Shown: positions 26,466 through 36,212, counted from the first letter of the stretch. The stretch: DNA of 64,000 bases from Bacteroidota bacterium (GCA_009909035.1 JAAAOB010000129.1:1-64000), one strand, 5' to 3'. Notes: a model not told the origin generated them from the letters alone. Program-made: numbers and translations.

Positions 26466-26496
26466 AAGCCCTGATTAAAACATCGGGGCTTTTTTT
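26466..26496 (+). terminator. Terminator after the small hydrophobic protein gene
   Basis: AAGCCCTGAT (26466-26475) pairs with ATCGGGGCTT (26482-26491), with one G-T pair, followed by seven Ts. Confidence 0.82.
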
Positions 26497-26509
26497 AATT
26501 CTCCTGCCT

Positions 26510-27685
26510 CTATTCCTGATCATCCGTCACATCTTTATGCCGCCCTTCATCTTCCGCACCTGCACTTCTTTTCACCCTGTCCGATAATGCACTAAGCTTT
26601 TCAGCAACCACACTCTTCTTGCTTCTGAACTGACCCGGAACGGTTCCCATCACAAACCCAAACGGCTGTAGTGATTCTACTTCGTCAAAGACTACTTTTA
26701 GAATTGCTCCAATCGGAATAATTAATATCATTCCGATGATACCCCAAATCTGAGCGCCAATAAATAGCAATATCAATGCAATAAAAGCATTTATACTCAC
26801 TTTACTCCCCACTATAATCGGGGTAAAAATATTGCTCTCCATCATCTGGATTACATAAAAACCCAGCAAAATTACAAGGGGTATAAGAAGCGAGTCCATT
26901 GTAAACAGGGAGTAGAATATAGGCAGAATGGAGCCTAACAGAGGGCCAATAAACGGTATTACATTTAGCATCGCGGCGAAAACACCAAAAAATATTGCGT
27001 GTTCCACGCCAATCACCAAAAGCATAATGGAATTCAGAATAGCGAGAATAAAGATGACAAGAAGGATACCGGTCAAGTACCCCTGGACCACATCCTTCAC
27101 TTTTTCGATAATGGTTTTTACTCTTTCGTGATCCTCTCTACTACCACGTCCAAATGCTTTCAGTAAAAATTCTTTTAAAAAATCTCTGAAAAGAAGCATA
27201 AAAAACATAAAGACCGGGACGAGAAACACTGATGTAAACATAGAGGCGGCTCCGGCCAGCCCGCGGGTAAGTGTACCCGTATTATCTTTAATAAACTCCT
27301 GGAAGGAGGCCACAATTAATTCAGCATTAAGCAGCCCTTCAAATCCAAACTGTGCGGCCAGGAATGATTCAAGGCCCTGCAGCAGCTCCTCAAACCGTTG
27401 CTGAAAAATATCGATATCGCCGGCAAACGCTGTTAGCTGGCTATATAAGAAGAATGCAACGCCCGCTAACAGAAGCAGGCCGCTTGTTATTGCTACAGGA
27501 ACAGAGAGTGCCCTGGGAATGCCGTATCGCTCCATCCAGCCGCAAAAAGGGGAGAGAAGTATGGAGAAGAAGAGCGCAAAGAGAAGAGGTTGTAGCAGTG
27601 ATTTTGCCACCACCATGGAGTAGACCGTCAGTATTACTGCCCCAAGAGCAAACGTATATTGAACAATCCAGGATCTATTCATCAT
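26510..27685 (-). CDS. AI-2E-family permease
   Basis: A 391-residue inner-membrane protein of the AI-2E (PerM/YdiK) transporter family. The first hydrophobic pair (about 12-55) carries the block LLFALFFSILLSPFCGWMER. A periplasmic helical segment (about 90-160) and a cluster of helices (about 215-330) follow, with NVIPFIGPLLGSILPI and the end block GAQIWGIIGMILIIPIGAIL. The C-tail is charged and cytoplasmic. Family members export autoinducer-2 or act as Na+/H+ antiporters, so the substrate cannot be assigned. It lies 34 bases downstream of the DUF3820-like gene on the same strand. Confidence 0.9.
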   Translation of the reverse strand: MMNRSWIVQYTFALGAVILTVYSMVVAKSLLQPLLFALFFSILLSPFCGWMERYGIPRALSVPVAITSGLLLLAGVAFFLYSQLTAFAGDIDIFQQRFEELLQGLESFLAAQFGFEGLLNAELIVASFQEFIKDNTGTLTRGLAGAASMFTSVFLVPVFMFFMLLFRDFLKEFLLKAFGRGSREDHERVKTIIEKVKDVVQGYLTGILLVIFILAILNSIMLLVIGVEHAIFFGVFAAMLNVIPFIGPLLGSILPIFYSLFTMDSLLIPLVILLGFYVIQMMESNIFTPIIVGSKVSINAFIALILLFIGAQIWGIIGMILIIPIGAILKVVFDEVESLQPFGFVMGTVPGQFRSKKSVVAEKLSALSDRVKRSAGAEDEGRHKDVTDDQE

Positions 27686-27719
27686 CTATCGTTTTTTAAA
27701 CGGTTAAGCTCAGGCAATT

Positions 27720-27944
27720 CTACCGGCTTCTGTATTGTTTTCGTATAGGCCGGAGAAGATCCTCGAGACCGTTGATCTTAATTTCATACATGGTTGCAAG
27801 ATACTGCCCCAAAAGCCCATTGGGGAATTCCTGGCGATGAAACCACTCAAGGTAGTGAACCGGAAGCTCCGTGATATACCACCCCTCATACTTGCCAAAC
27901 GGCATTTTATACTGCACCAATTTAATTAAAAACTCCCTGTCCAT
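27720..27944 (-). CDS. DUF3820-family small protein
   Basis: A 74-residue protein starting MDREFL; the ATG at 27944 is preferred over an in-frame TTG at 27959. The DUF3820 signature is present: MPFGKYEGWYITELPVHYLEW, then FPNGLLGQYLATMYEIKING (shown here in two separate parts). Members are small cytoplasmic proteins of unknown function, sometimes annotated as virulence regulators. It precedes the AI-2E permease gene by 34 bases and may be co-transcribed with it. Confidence 0.85.
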   Translation of the reverse strand: MDREFLIKLVQYKMPFGKYEGWYITELPVHYLEWFHRQEFPNGLLGQYLATMYEIKINGLEDLLRPIRKQYRSR

Positions 27945-28270
27945 GTCAACTATGTACAAACCGTTACGTTTTACTATGGAATTATTCGGGATGAATCGAG
28001 AACCGTTCTCAATGCATTTCTTATATGTAGAAACGGCATATTACCACGTCCGGTTTCAACGATGGGTGATCAAATAGTTGATAATTGATAAAAAGATACT
28101 ACTGTCATGTCAACCATAAAGTATCAGGCACTCAAAGACTTCCGAAGTCTTTTCTGGCTGTATGAATGCCCAGTCCCTTTTATAATTCTCACGTTTATTA
28201 CAAGCACACAGACTTCGAAAGTCTCCCTTACCCGCAATTTTAACCGACATTTCATAGTTGACTTATAACC
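27945..28270. other. Intergenic stretch with two short palindromes
   Basis: No gene is visible. Two palindromes of related sequence lie at 28134-28152 and 28210-28224. The rest is plain A+T-rich sequence that should carry the promoter of the DUF3820 gene. Confidence 0.5.
28134..28224. repeat. Pair of related extragenic palindromes
   Basis: AAAGACTT/CGAAGTCTTT (28134-28152) and AGACTTCGAAAGTCT (28210-28224) share the core AGACTTC...GAAGTCT or a one-base variant. They resemble short extragenic palindromes that recur in Bacteroidota genomes. The second lies 47 bases past the stop of the GlsB-like gene and could double as its 3' end hairpin. Confidence 0.6.
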
Positions 28271-28543
28271 CTACCCTTTTTTTGTAAATAGTCCCACAAT
28301 AACGACAAAGATCACTGAGCCGATGATGGACCAGATCACCGGAAAGTCGTTTCCTCCAATGCTCACATTAAACAGTTCGGGCATGTTGAGCTGAACACTG
28401 ATCCAGGATCCAAGCAGTGCCCCGATAAATCCAAGGACAATCGACACAACACAACCGCCTTTGCTGTATCCCGCAATGGACTGACCTATAGATCCGCAGA
28501 CTCCTGCAATTAACAAGAGCAGTAAAAATTCAAATAGTGACAT
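28271..28543 (-). CDS. GlsB/YeaQ/YmgE-family membrane protein
   Basis: A 90-residue membrane protein of the transglycosylase-associated / GlsB family (PF04226 type). Three hydrophobic helices are seen (about 4-22, 30-50 and 66-86), and the first two are joined by the Gly-rich block QSIAGYSKGGCVVSIVLGFIGALLG. Members are stress-induced inner-membrane proteins of unclear mechanism. It follows the gamma-glutamyltransferase gene on the same strand by 42 bases in transcription order reversed (ggt lies upstream), so the two might share a transcript. Confidence 0.85.
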   Translation of the reverse strand: MSLFEFLLLLLIAGVCGSIGQSIAGYSKGGCVVSIVLGFIGALLGSWISVQLNMPELFNVSIGGNDFPVIWSIIGSVIFVVIVGLFTKKG

Positions 28544-28585
28544 CGTTGTACATCTCTTTTTCAGATTGTTACCTGTTTATGTATG

Positions 28586-30406
28586 TCAATTTCCCATCAC
28601 GACACCTTCACGCCTTGGGTCGGCTCCGCCAAAAAACCCATCGTCTGTCTTCTGAATGGCCTGGAGGCCACTGGTCAATTCTGTCTGGGAAACATCATGG
28701 CCCATGGCTTTTAGTTCGTTTATCAGCTCCTGTGGCCACCGCCCCTCCTCAAGAAAACTTGGGCCGTTAAAATTCACGAAGTTTGGCAAATCTATGGCGT
28801 GCTGTGCATTGAGGTTCCAATCGAGCATGCCTACAAGCGCTTTTGCTGTGTAGTGAATGATTGCGGCACCTCCGGGAGATCCAACGCTTGCTACAAACTC
28901 GCCGGTCTCACGATCAAACACCAACGTAGGGGCCATGCTCGACCGGGGGCGTTTTCCGGCCTCTACCCTGTTGGCAATCAGGTTACCATCCATATCCTCC
29001 GGGGTTCTTGAAAAATCCGTAAGCTCGTTATTTAAATGAAATCCCCCGGGCAGCCCGGTTCCACCATCGGACATAATTCTGCTTCCAAATCCCTGCTCAA
29101 TGGTCGTTGTCATGGAGACCGCCTGTCCGTTTCGATCTACAATGCTGATATGGCTGGTTCCTTTTTCAGGTTGCCTTGGCTGAATACCATAGATCGCGGT
29201 TTCTTTCCCGGGATTCCCCGGTTCAGCCTCTTTCATACTTGTGTCAGAAATGAGCTGCGAGCGTTTCTCAAGATAGTCTCTATCAAGAAGGCTGTGCCAG
29301 TCGCCGGCAGGAGGATCCACAAAAACTGCGTCAGCCACATACAGTGCGCGATCAGCAAACGTGAGCTTTGATGCTTCAAAATAGTTGTGCATCCACCTGG
29401 CAGAAGGAAGCGAATCATTAAATGCGGTGAATGTGCTCCTGTTTTCGACCTGTTCCAGGATGCCGAGTATCTGCATAATGGCGATATGTCCCGAGGATGG
29501 AGGCGGCATGCCGCAAAGAATATACGCCTTCCAATCATTGCACATCGGTTCCGTTTCAAAGGTTTGGTTGGGGTATTCAACAATATCTCCCACGGTCATC
29601 GGGCCGGGCCGTGGGTGTGATCGGATTCTGTCCACGATGGCCTCAGCAACCGTTTCATTGTAGAAGGCACGGCTTCCCTCCCTGGATATATTCCTGAGCA
29701 GTTCAGCAAGAGCAGGATTCTTCAATGTCGTTCCTACCGGCAGCGGATCCCCGTTCTCATCATAATAAAGATCCGATGCAATAGAGTCATTACGCAAACT
29801 TTCGTCAGCCTCCAGCAATTTATGAAGCCTTGGGCTGATATTGAAGCCCTCTTCAGCCAGGGTGATTGCAGGAGTAAACAGTTCACGCCAATCGAGAAGA
29901 CCGTATTGGCTGTGGGCCTCTTCAAGCATTGCCACCGTTCCGGGAACACCTACCGACAATCCGCTTTTTACTGCCTCATCAAATGGTAATGGGTCGCCGG
30001 ATGCATCAAGAAAAAGATCTGGACCTGCCGCGGAAGGTGCCGTTTCCCTACCGTTAAAGGCGCTTGTTTCCCCTTCATCAAACGTAAGAAGAAATGCACC
30101 CCCGCCAATGCCGCTGCTTTGAGGCTCAACGAGCGTCAACACCATCTGAACAGCGATTGCGGCATCTACAGCAGATCCACCCGATCGCAACACCTGAAAT
30201 CCGGCATCTGTGGCAAGCGGGTTCGCTGCCGCAACCGCAAATTCATTGGTAGCCCATCCCGGTTTTTCCGTGTACCCTGTGGAGATTTCTGGCTGTTCAG
30301 GTATGGAATAACTTACCTCCATTTCTGCTTCTTGATCCTGACAGCCCGACAATAGCGTGAGCATTAAAATCAGAGATGCGAGTACCGGATACGTTTTACA
30401 ATGCAT
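28586..30406 (-). CDS. ggt: Gamma-glutamyltransferase, lipoprotein
   Basis: A 606-residue lipoprotein hydrolase/transpeptidase of the Ntn family that cleaves the gamma-glutamyl bond of glutathione. The ATG at 30406 gives a signal peptide ending LLSGC (Cys 22); an in-frame TTG lies 9 bases upstream. SSGIGGGAFLL and NGRETAP are family blocks of the large subunit. The autocleavage site and catalytic nucleophile is the Thr in KGTSHISIVD (about residue 417), which opens the small subunit. MTTTIEQGFGS and GLPGGFHLNNEL follow, and the pocket block RPRSSMAPT is present. Length is normal. It is likely attached to the outer or inner membrane by the lipid. Confidence 0.93.
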   Translation of the reverse strand: MHCKTYPVLASLILMLTLLSGCQDQEAEMEVSYSIPEQPEISTGYTEKPGWATNEFAVAAANPLATDAGFQVLRSGGSAVDAAIAVQMVLTLVEPQSSGIGGGAFLLTFDEGETSAFNGRETAPSAAGPDLFLDASGDPLPFDEAVKSGLSVGVPGTVAMLEEAHSQYGLLDWRELFTPAITLAEEGFNISPRLHKLLEADESLRNDSIASDLYYDENGDPLPVGTTLKNPALAELLRNISREGSRAFYNETVAEAIVDRIRSHPRPGPMTVGDIVEYPNQTFETEPMCNDWKAYILCGMPPPSSGHIAIMQILGILEQVENRSTFTAFNDSLPSARWMHNYFEASKLTFADRALYVADAVFVDPPAGDWHSLLDRDYLEKRSQLISDTSMKEAEPGNPGKETAIYGIQPRQPEKGTSHISIVDRNGQAVSMTTTIEQGFGSRIMSDGGTGLPGGFHLNNELTDFSRTPEDMDGNLIANRVEAGKRPRSSMAPTLVFDRETGEFVASVGSPGGAAIIHYTAKALVGMLDWNLNAQHAIDLPNFVNFNGPSFLEEGRWPQELINELKAMGHDVSQTELTSGLQAIQKTDDGFFGGADPRREGVVMGN

Positions 30407-30756
30407 GATAAACAAGTTTGAGACTTTCGTTCTGATAAAAAAATATAAGATTGATTCTGTGGTGCTTGTTCAGACCCCGCCCGAATAAGCACCAAACTAA
30501 AATACATGTTCAACAAGAGTTTATCAGAGTTTTTTTCAATTGCACTATCCAGGTGATTGGTTTGATGCCCTTTGCTATTAAGGTGTACCGGTCACGCTGT
30601 TCGCTCTATCAATAAAGAGGCCTTTCGCCGTGGTCGTTACTTCCTACAGATTACACATTTTTTTTTATGATCAGCCTCTTAACACATTCACCCTTGTAAA
30701 CTATATTTCATATATTACTGTTGCGATAATGTAATTGAAAATAAAATAGCGCTTCT
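30407..30756. other. Divergent promoter region of ggt and paaA
   Basis: A 350-base gap between two divergent genes with no coding frame. It is A+T-rich near both ends. No clear operator or hairpin was found. Confidence 0.45.
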
Positions 30757-31701
30757 ATGGATACTCAACAGCAGCTTGATGAATTTCAGAAACGAATAGA
30801 CAATGGCGAAACGATCGAGCCTAAAGACTGGATGCCGGAGCGATATAAGAAACAGCTCATCCGGATGATGAGTCAGCACGCTCACTCTGAAATTGTGGGA
30901 ATGCTCCCCGAAGGCAACTGGATTACGCGGGCACCATCGCTGAAGCGTAAAATGGTATTGCTTGCCAAAGTTCAGGATGAGGCGGGTCATGGGCTCTATC
31001 TCTATAGCGGTACGGAAACCCTCGGCGTTAAACGTCAGGAGCTGATTGAAGACTACATCTACGGCAACGCAAAGTATTCAAGTATTTTCAATTACCCGAC
31101 ACTTAGCTACGCGGATATTTGTGTGATTGGATGGCTTGTTGACGGGGCAGCAATTGTAAACCAAACCATGCTGGCTAAATCATCTTATGGCCCGTATGCA
31201 CGTGCGAACCTTAGAATTTGCAAAGAAGAGAGCTTCCACAAAAAACAGGGCTACGAAATGCTGGCTAAAATGGCCAATGGCACCGAGGAACAGAAAAAAA
31301 TGGCCCAGGATGCTGTGAACCGCTGGTGGTGGCCTACCCTCATGATGTTTGGCCCGCACGATAGTGACTCACCCAACAGTGCAGAATTGATCAAATGGGG
31401 AGTTAAAACAAAGACCAACGATGAACTTCGTCAACATTTTGTAGATCGTTCGGTCATGGAAGCTAAGGCCATTGGAATTACGCTACCCGATCCTGATCTC
31501 GAATACAATGAGGAATCGGGCCATTGGGAATTTGGTGATATTCCATGGGATGAATTCTGGAGCGTAGTAAAAGGAGACGGCCCCATGAACCGGGAGCGAA
31601 TGAAAGCACGTCGCAAAGCGTATGAAGAAGGCGAGTGGGTACGTGAGGCAGCGATGGAATATGCCAGGAAAAAGAAGCTACGTGATGAGAAAGCCTCATG
31701 A
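30757..31701 (+). CDS. paaA: Phenylacetyl-CoA epoxidase catalytic subunit PaaA
   Basis: A 314-residue di-iron monooxygenase subunit that epoxidises the aromatic ring of phenylacetyl-CoA. Ferritin-like helices carry the diiron ligands in [18 protein letters not shown] (about residues 67-84) and [16 protein letters not shown] (about 154-170). The substrate-region blocks [17 protein letters not shown] and [19 protein letters not shown] are strongly PaaA-like. The usual enzyme needs PaaB, PaaC and the reductase PaaE. None follows here; the next gene is an unrelated dehydratase after a terminator. The rest of the pathway may lie elsewhere or be absent. Confidence 0.92.
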   Translation: MDTQQQLDEFQKRIDNGETIEPKDWMPERYKKQLIRMMSQHAHSEIVGMLPEGNWITRAPSLKRKMVLLAKVQDEAGHGLYLYSGTETLGVKRQELIEDYIYGNAKYSSIFNYPTLSYADICVIGWLVDGAAIVNQTMLAKSSYGPYARANLRICKEESFHKKQGYEMLAKMANGTEEQKKMAQDAVNRWWWPTLMMFGPHDSDSPNSAELIKWGVKTKTNDELRQHFVDRSVMEAKAIGITLPDPDLEYNEESGHWEFGDIPWDEFWSVVKGDGPMNRERMKARRKAYEEGEWVREAAMEYARKKKLRDEKAS

Positions 31702-31754
31702 CGCTTGCCAATGGATAGGCTAAAATTAATTTCTTAAAGGAAGAATTTTTTAAT

Positions 31755-31794
31755 CAGCCTTGGTTTATAGTTCATAAATCAAGGCTATTTTTTT
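31755..31794 (+). terminator. Terminator of paaA
   Basis: AGCCTTGGTTTAT (31755-31767) pairs with ATAAATCAAGGCT (31773-31785), with one G-T pair, then a T-run. It separates paaA from the dehydratase gene. Confidence 0.85.
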
Positions 31795-31823
31795 ATTTAG
31801 AATAACGAAAGAAAGCATTCAAA

Positions 31824-32789
31824 TTGACCACATCATCTATCTCTACGCCAGAATTCAGGCATATCGAGGAGGCTGCTGAACGGATCAAGCCTTACGCCAA
31901 TAAAACTCCGGTCCTGACGTCCCGTTCCCTCAACAAGTTGGCGGGCGGCGACCTTTTATTTAAGTGTGAAAATTTTCAGCGGGCGGGTGCTTTTAAATTC
32001 AGAGGAGCCTGCAATGCCCTCTTTTCGCTTTCCGATTCTCAAGCAAAAAACGGTGTTGCTACACACTCGTCAGGTAACCACGCGCAGGCAGTAGCCCTGT
32101 CAGCAAAGCTTCGCGGAATAGATGCATACATTGTTATGCCTGAGAACTCACCAAAAATTAAAGTAGCTGCCGTCAAAGGGTATGGTGCTCACATTACATT
32201 TTGTGAGTCAAACCAGAATGCGAGAGAAGAGGCCCTGGATGACGTCGTGGACAAAACCGGCGCCCATTTCATTCACCCTTACGATAACGAATATGTGATT
32301 GCAGGCCAGGGAACAGCCGCCAAAGAGCTTCTGGAAGAGGTTCCGGACCTTGATATGATCCTGGCTCCTGTTGGCGGCGGCGGTTTAATGAGCGGGACGT
32401 CTATCGCAGCCCGATTTCTGCAGCCGGCGATACAAATTATTGGTGCGGAACCGGAGTTGGCGAACGACGCTTACCTCTCCTTTACACTGGACAAGCGCCA
32501 GTTTCCCGACACGACACAAACGATCGCAGATGGTTTGCGGACAACTCTTAGCGAGCGAACATTCAGAATAATTAGCCAAAATGTAAATCAGATAATCACC
32601 GTATCGGAAGAAGCAATTGTACGATCCATGCGCCATATTTGGGAACGGATGAATATCATCATAGAGCCATCCTGCGCGGTTCCTTTTGCCGCCATATGTA
32701 ATGAGGAAGTAGAAATGACCGGTAAAAAAGCCGGGATTATTCTAACCGGTGGAAATGTAGATCTTGATCATCTGCCCTGGCAAGAGTAG
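31824..32789 (+). CDS. Threonine/serine dehydratase-like PLP enzyme
   Basis: A 321-residue fold-type II PLP enzyme. The PLP Lys lies in AFKFRGACNAL, the cofactor phosphate loop in GGGGLMSG, and the substrate loop in SSGNHAQA. It resembles threonine ammonia-lyase, serine dehydratase and serine racemase; sequence alone does not separate them. It lacks the C-terminal ACT regulatory domain of biosynthetic IlvA, which favours a catabolic or racemase role. The start is TTG at 31824 with only a weak upstream GA-rich signal; no ATG lies nearby in frame. It stands alone between the paaA terminator and the FG-GAP gene, which it meets tail to tail. Confidence 0.88.
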   Translation: MTTSSISTPEFRHIEEAAERIKPYANKTPVLTSRSLNKLAGGDLLFKCENFQRAGAFKFRGACNALFSLSDSQAKNGVATHSSGNHAQAVALSAKLRGIDAYIVMPENSPKIKVAAVKGYGAHITFCESNQNAREEALDDVVDKTGAHFIHPYDNEYVIAGQGTAAKELLEEVPDLDMILAPVGGGGLMSGTSIAARFLQPAIQIIGAEPELANDAYLSFTLDKRQFPDTTQTIADGLRTTLSERTFRIISQNVNQIITVSEEAIVRSMRHIWERMNIIIEPSCAVPFAAICNEEVEMTGKKAGIILTGGNVDLDHLPWQE

Positions 32790-32849
32790 CCCATTGAGAA
32801 CCGATCCGGTTAGCGCACCTGTCATGTTGATCGCAGGCGCAGCCCATGT

Positions 32850-35800
32850 TTATCGCCGGATCTCCATCACCACCGGGGGATCGTCATATCGCGCGATGAT
32901 CAGCCTGCGGGTGCCGTTCGGCCCGTCAATCGCCCCGACCGACCGGATCTCCCCGGCGATATTCACCCCGCTGCGGGCCGGCGGGTAGCTGCCCAGCTTC
33001 CCATTTTCATAGCCGATCACTACCCCGCGCGAGGCGTCGTACGGGCCCGCCTGCGGCTTCACCGCATGCAGGTTGCCCCCCAGCAGGATCTCCGGGCGCC
33101 CGTCGCCGGTCAGGTCGCCTGCGTGCACCGCGTACATCGGCGCCAGCTGCGCCCGCGCCGGCAGCGGCTCCCCGGCAAAGCCTGCCTCCCGGTTCCAGTA
33201 GATCATGGTCCGCAGCTCATCGGCCCGGAGTTCCAACGCTCTATTCAGTTCCTCATCTGAAAATATCTGCTGCACCGTCTGACCTGCGTAGCTCGCATAG
33301 TCCGGGTACGTGTCGGCCAGCCGCGGGATCTCGGCAACCAGGTCGTGCCGCAGCGCCACCGGGTAGTACTCCCCCTGCTTGCGCGTAGCCAGGATTTGCT
33401 CCACCATCCCGTTGCGGGCAAAATCGCCCACCCACATCCGCACGCCGGCCCGGAACATCGAATTCTGCCCGTGGTTGGCCCCGACGATGTCCATCCGCCC
33501 GTCGCCGTCCACGTCGGCGGCCGTGATCGCATTCCACCAGCCGCGGGTCTGCTCCAGGCCCACCTCGGGCGTAATTTCCTCCAGCTGCTGGCCGGTATTG
33601 GCAAACACGCGCACCGGCATCCACTCCCCTGCAATCACCAGTTCCTCGGAGCCGTCGCCCGTCAGGTCCGCCCACAGCCCGTCGGTTATCATGCCCGCCT
33701 CCAGCAGCGCCGGCGCCCACTGCTCGGTTACGTCGGTGAACGTGCCGTCGCCATTGCCGGCCAGCAGGTACCCATTGGCCGGCAGGCCCACCGCAAACGG
33801 ACGCAGGCGGATGCCCACGAACAGGTCCGGGATTCCGTCGCCGGTAAAATCGTGCGGGGCCACCACCGAGCTGCTCTCGAACCCCCGCCGGGTCGGCAGC
33901 ACCTGGTCGGTCTTGACCAGCCGCCCGCTGCCGTCGTTCAGGTAGAAGCGGTCGCTCAGGGCCGAAGACCCTGACCCGTAGGAGTTGCCGCCGCTGGCCA
34001 CATACAGGTCCGCCACGCCGTTGCCCGTGGCGTCGAACAACGCGCAGTCGATCTCCTCGCCCCCCGTATCCGGGGCAAAGGCCTGCTGGCGGGAGGCGCT
34101 GAACGAGCCGTCCTCCGACTGCAGCCACAGCCGGCCCGACTGCCCGCGGGCTCCCCCCACGTAGACGTCGTCCAGCCCGTTGCCGCTCACATCGCCGGTG
34201 CACAGGGCCGGCCCCTCGGTCGAGCGCATCTGCATCAGCAGCCGCTCGCGGTCGAAGTCGCTGTAGTCGTAGCGCTGGTGGGTCCAGCCGGACAGGCCCG
34301 GTACAGATGCGGATTGTAACAGCGAGCGCTGTTGACCTGACAGCGTGCCCGTGGTGTCCTCCGCCGTGAAATCGCCGGGCAGCGGGGGCGGGGATGGCGC
34401 GGGGGCCGGACGGCCGGCGGCCTCCGACTGCCGAAGGGTGATCCGCGCCGGCAGCTCAAGGCTGTCCACACGGCTGGTGCGCCCGTCGGGCCAGCGAAGG
34501 ATCAGCGAGTCGGCCACAGCGGCCGGCCCCATCCCCACAAACAGGCCCGGCTCCACGCTCGACTGAAAGCCCCGCTGCAGGATGTGCTCGCGGTAGCGAA
34601 CCTCACCGCCGCTCCAGACCTGCAGCTGCGCGCCGATCCCATAGGTGTTGGGCGGCTCGCCCGCCAGGTCCACCCGCAGCCACGTGCGCCCGGGGTGGCG
34701 CCCCGCGGCCCGGTTGCGGTAGATCCGCGCCGGACCGTTGGTGTTGTTGACCACAAGATCCAGCGCCCCGTCGCCATCCAGGTCCCCCCACGCCGCTCCG
34801 CTCGAAAATCCCGGGGCGTCCAGCCCCCATGCCTCCGTGCGGTCGCTAAACTGAAGATCCCCCTCGTTGCCAAACGCTTTGTTCGGGATGGGAACAGAAC
34901 TCATTTCATCCATCAAGTTCATGATCACATTATCTTCACCAGACTGCATCATCGATCGTATCGCCGCAGGGTTGGCTACCTGTTCAATATAGTCCTGATC
35001 CAGCAGATCTTTGTAGATTCCATTTGCCACAAAAATATCGGTATGACCATTCAGGTCGTAGTCGGCAAGCAGTACCGCCCAGCTCCAGTCAGTCGCATAA
35101 ACACCGGCATATCTGCCGATTTCTGAGAAAGTGGAATCGCCCCTGTTTATCTGCAGCGTATTCCTTGTAAATTTATGATGGAACCCGCGGTCGACATGGT
35201 CTTGATACTCCTCCCAATTTTCAATGGTCATTTTAGATTTTAAACGTTCTTCCTTCTCCGGAAGCATGTCGGATACATAGATGTCCGGCCAGCCGTCGTT
35301 TGTCAGGTCTGCAATGTCGGAGCCCATCGAGCTAAAGCTCAAGCTACGGATCGAGTTTTCGAGTGATTCGGAAAATGTACCGTTCCCATTGTTCATGTAG
35401 AGATAATCGCGCTCAAAAAAGTCGTTTGCAACGTAAAGATCCATCCACCCGTCCCGGTTCAGATCGCCGGCAGTTGCACTTAGCCCAAACCCGATAATAC
35501 TGCTATAGATCCCGGCTTCTTGAGTAACATCCGTAAAGTGTCCCTTGTCGTTACGATAAAGCTTACTTGATCCGAGAGGATCGGGCACCGTTCGCTGACT
35601 CCCCGTGAAGGAACCAAAGCCTTCATTTACAGATCGGAAGGAGTTACTCACCAGGTAAAGGTCTTGCCAGCCATCTCCGTTATAATCAAAAAAGATACCG
35701 TGAGTCGACAAGCTGGAATCTGCAATTCCGAACTCTTTTGACCGCTCTGTAAAGGTCGAGTCGCCGTTATTTATGTACAGCCGGTTATGCCTGCTCACTC

Positions 35801-36212
35801 CTTCTGGCGGACCCGATAGGGTTACGAAGATATCAAGTAACCCATCGCCATTAACATCGGCAAAACTTGCGCCGGTTGACCAATATCCTTCGCTGTTTAA
35901 TCCCGCCTCATTCGTAATATCACGAAATTGAAAATTCCCTTCATTTAAATACAGGCGATTACTCACCATATTTCCTGTCAAAAATATGTCCGGCAGACCA
36001 TTTCCCGTGACATCTCCAACCGCGACTCCCCCTCCGTTATAAAAATTTCTGAAGATATACATGTTAAACTCCTCCGTAGGGTTCAACAAGTTAGAGAATT
36101 CAACATTTGATTGATCAGAATCCACAGGAACAAACAGAGGCTCATCACCGGGTGATAGCGTACATGCCTTCAAGGACCAAAGAGCAATCAAAATGAATAA
36201 AAGGCGCTTCAT
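32850..36212 (-). CDS. FG-GAP/UnbV (CRTAC1-like) lipoprotein with internal G+C shift
   Basis: A 1120-residue lipoprotein (Cys 17 in SLKAC; the ATG at 36212 is preferred over a GTG 9 bases upstream). Repeated FG-GAP/VCBS calcium-loop motifs of the form D-x-(D/N)-x-D-G-x-x-D are spread along it, e.g. FADVNGDGLLDIFV and AGDLNRDGWMDLYV. An ASPIC/UnbV-type segment lies in the middle (around LRWPDGRTSRV), and a second FG-GAP half follows, suggesting two beta-propellers. It should sit on the outer surface or in the periplasm. The segment 32850 to about 34880 is far richer in G+C than the N-terminal third: 42 of 60 bases at 33481-33540 against 29 of 60 at 35401-35460. The gene is thus a likely recombinant. 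A full-length paralogue lies at 47853-51203. Confidence 0.88.
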   Translation of the reverse strand: MKRLLFILIALWSLKACTLSPGDEPLFVPVDSDQSNVEFSNLLNPTEEFNMYIFRNFYNGGGVAVGDVTGNGLPDIFLTGNMVSNRLYLNEGNFQFRDITNEAGLNSEGYWSTGASFADVNGDGLLDIFVTLSGPPEGVSRHNRLYINNGDSTFTERSKEFGIADSSLSTHGIFFDYNGDGWQDLYLVSNSFRSVNEGFGSFTGSQRTVPDPLGSSKLYRNDKGHFTDVTQEAGIYSSIIGFGLSATAGDLNRDGWMDLYVANDFFERDYLYMNNGNGTFSESLENSIRSLSFSSMGSDIADLTNDGWPDIYVSDMLPEKEERLKSKMTIENWEEYQDHVDRGFHHKFTRNTLQINRGDSTFSEIGRYAGVYATDWSWAVLLADYDLNGHTDIFVANGIYKDLLDQDYIEQVANPAAIRSMMQSGEDNVIMNLMDEMSSVPIPNKAFGNEGDLQFSDRTEAWGLDAPGFSSGAAWGDLDGDGALDLVVNNTNGPARIYRNRAAGRHPGRTWLRVDLAGEPPNTYGIGAQLQVWSGGEVRYREHILQRGFQSSVEPGLFVGMGPAAVADSLILRWPDGRTSRVDSLELPARITLRQSEAAGRPAPAPSPPPLPGDFTAEDTTGTLSGQQRSLLQSASVPGLSGWTHQRYDYSDFDRERLLMQMRSTEGPALCTGDVSGNGLDDVYVGGARGQSGRLWLQSEDGSFSASRQQAFAPDTGGEEIDCALFDATGNGVADLYVASGGNSYGSGSSALSDRFYLNDGSGRLVKTDQVLPTRRGFESSSVVAPHDFTGDGIPDLFVGIRLRPFAVGLPANGYLLAGNGDGTFTDVTEQWAPALLEAGMITDGLWADLTGDGSEELVIAGEWMPVRVFANTGQQLEEITPEVGLEQTRGWWNAITAADVDGDGRMDIVGANHGQNSMFRAGVRMWVGDFARNGMVEQILATRKQGEYYPVALRHDLVAEIPRLADTYPDYASYAGQTVQQIFSDEELNRALELRADELRTMIYWNREAGFAGEPLPARAQLAPMYAVHAGDLTGDGRPEILLGGNLHAVKPQAGPYDASRGVVIGYENGKLGSYPPARSGVNIAGEIRSVGAIDGPNGTRRLIIARYDDPPVVMEIRR

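Noticed and set aside
33253-34203. Long open frames on both strands inside the G+C-rich part of the FG-GAP gene (also 33345-33974 on plus)
   Set aside because: They come from the high G+C and the regular third-position pattern of the real gene. Their translations are Arg/Gly/Pro-rich without domains, while the chosen frame gives clear FG-GAP motifs.
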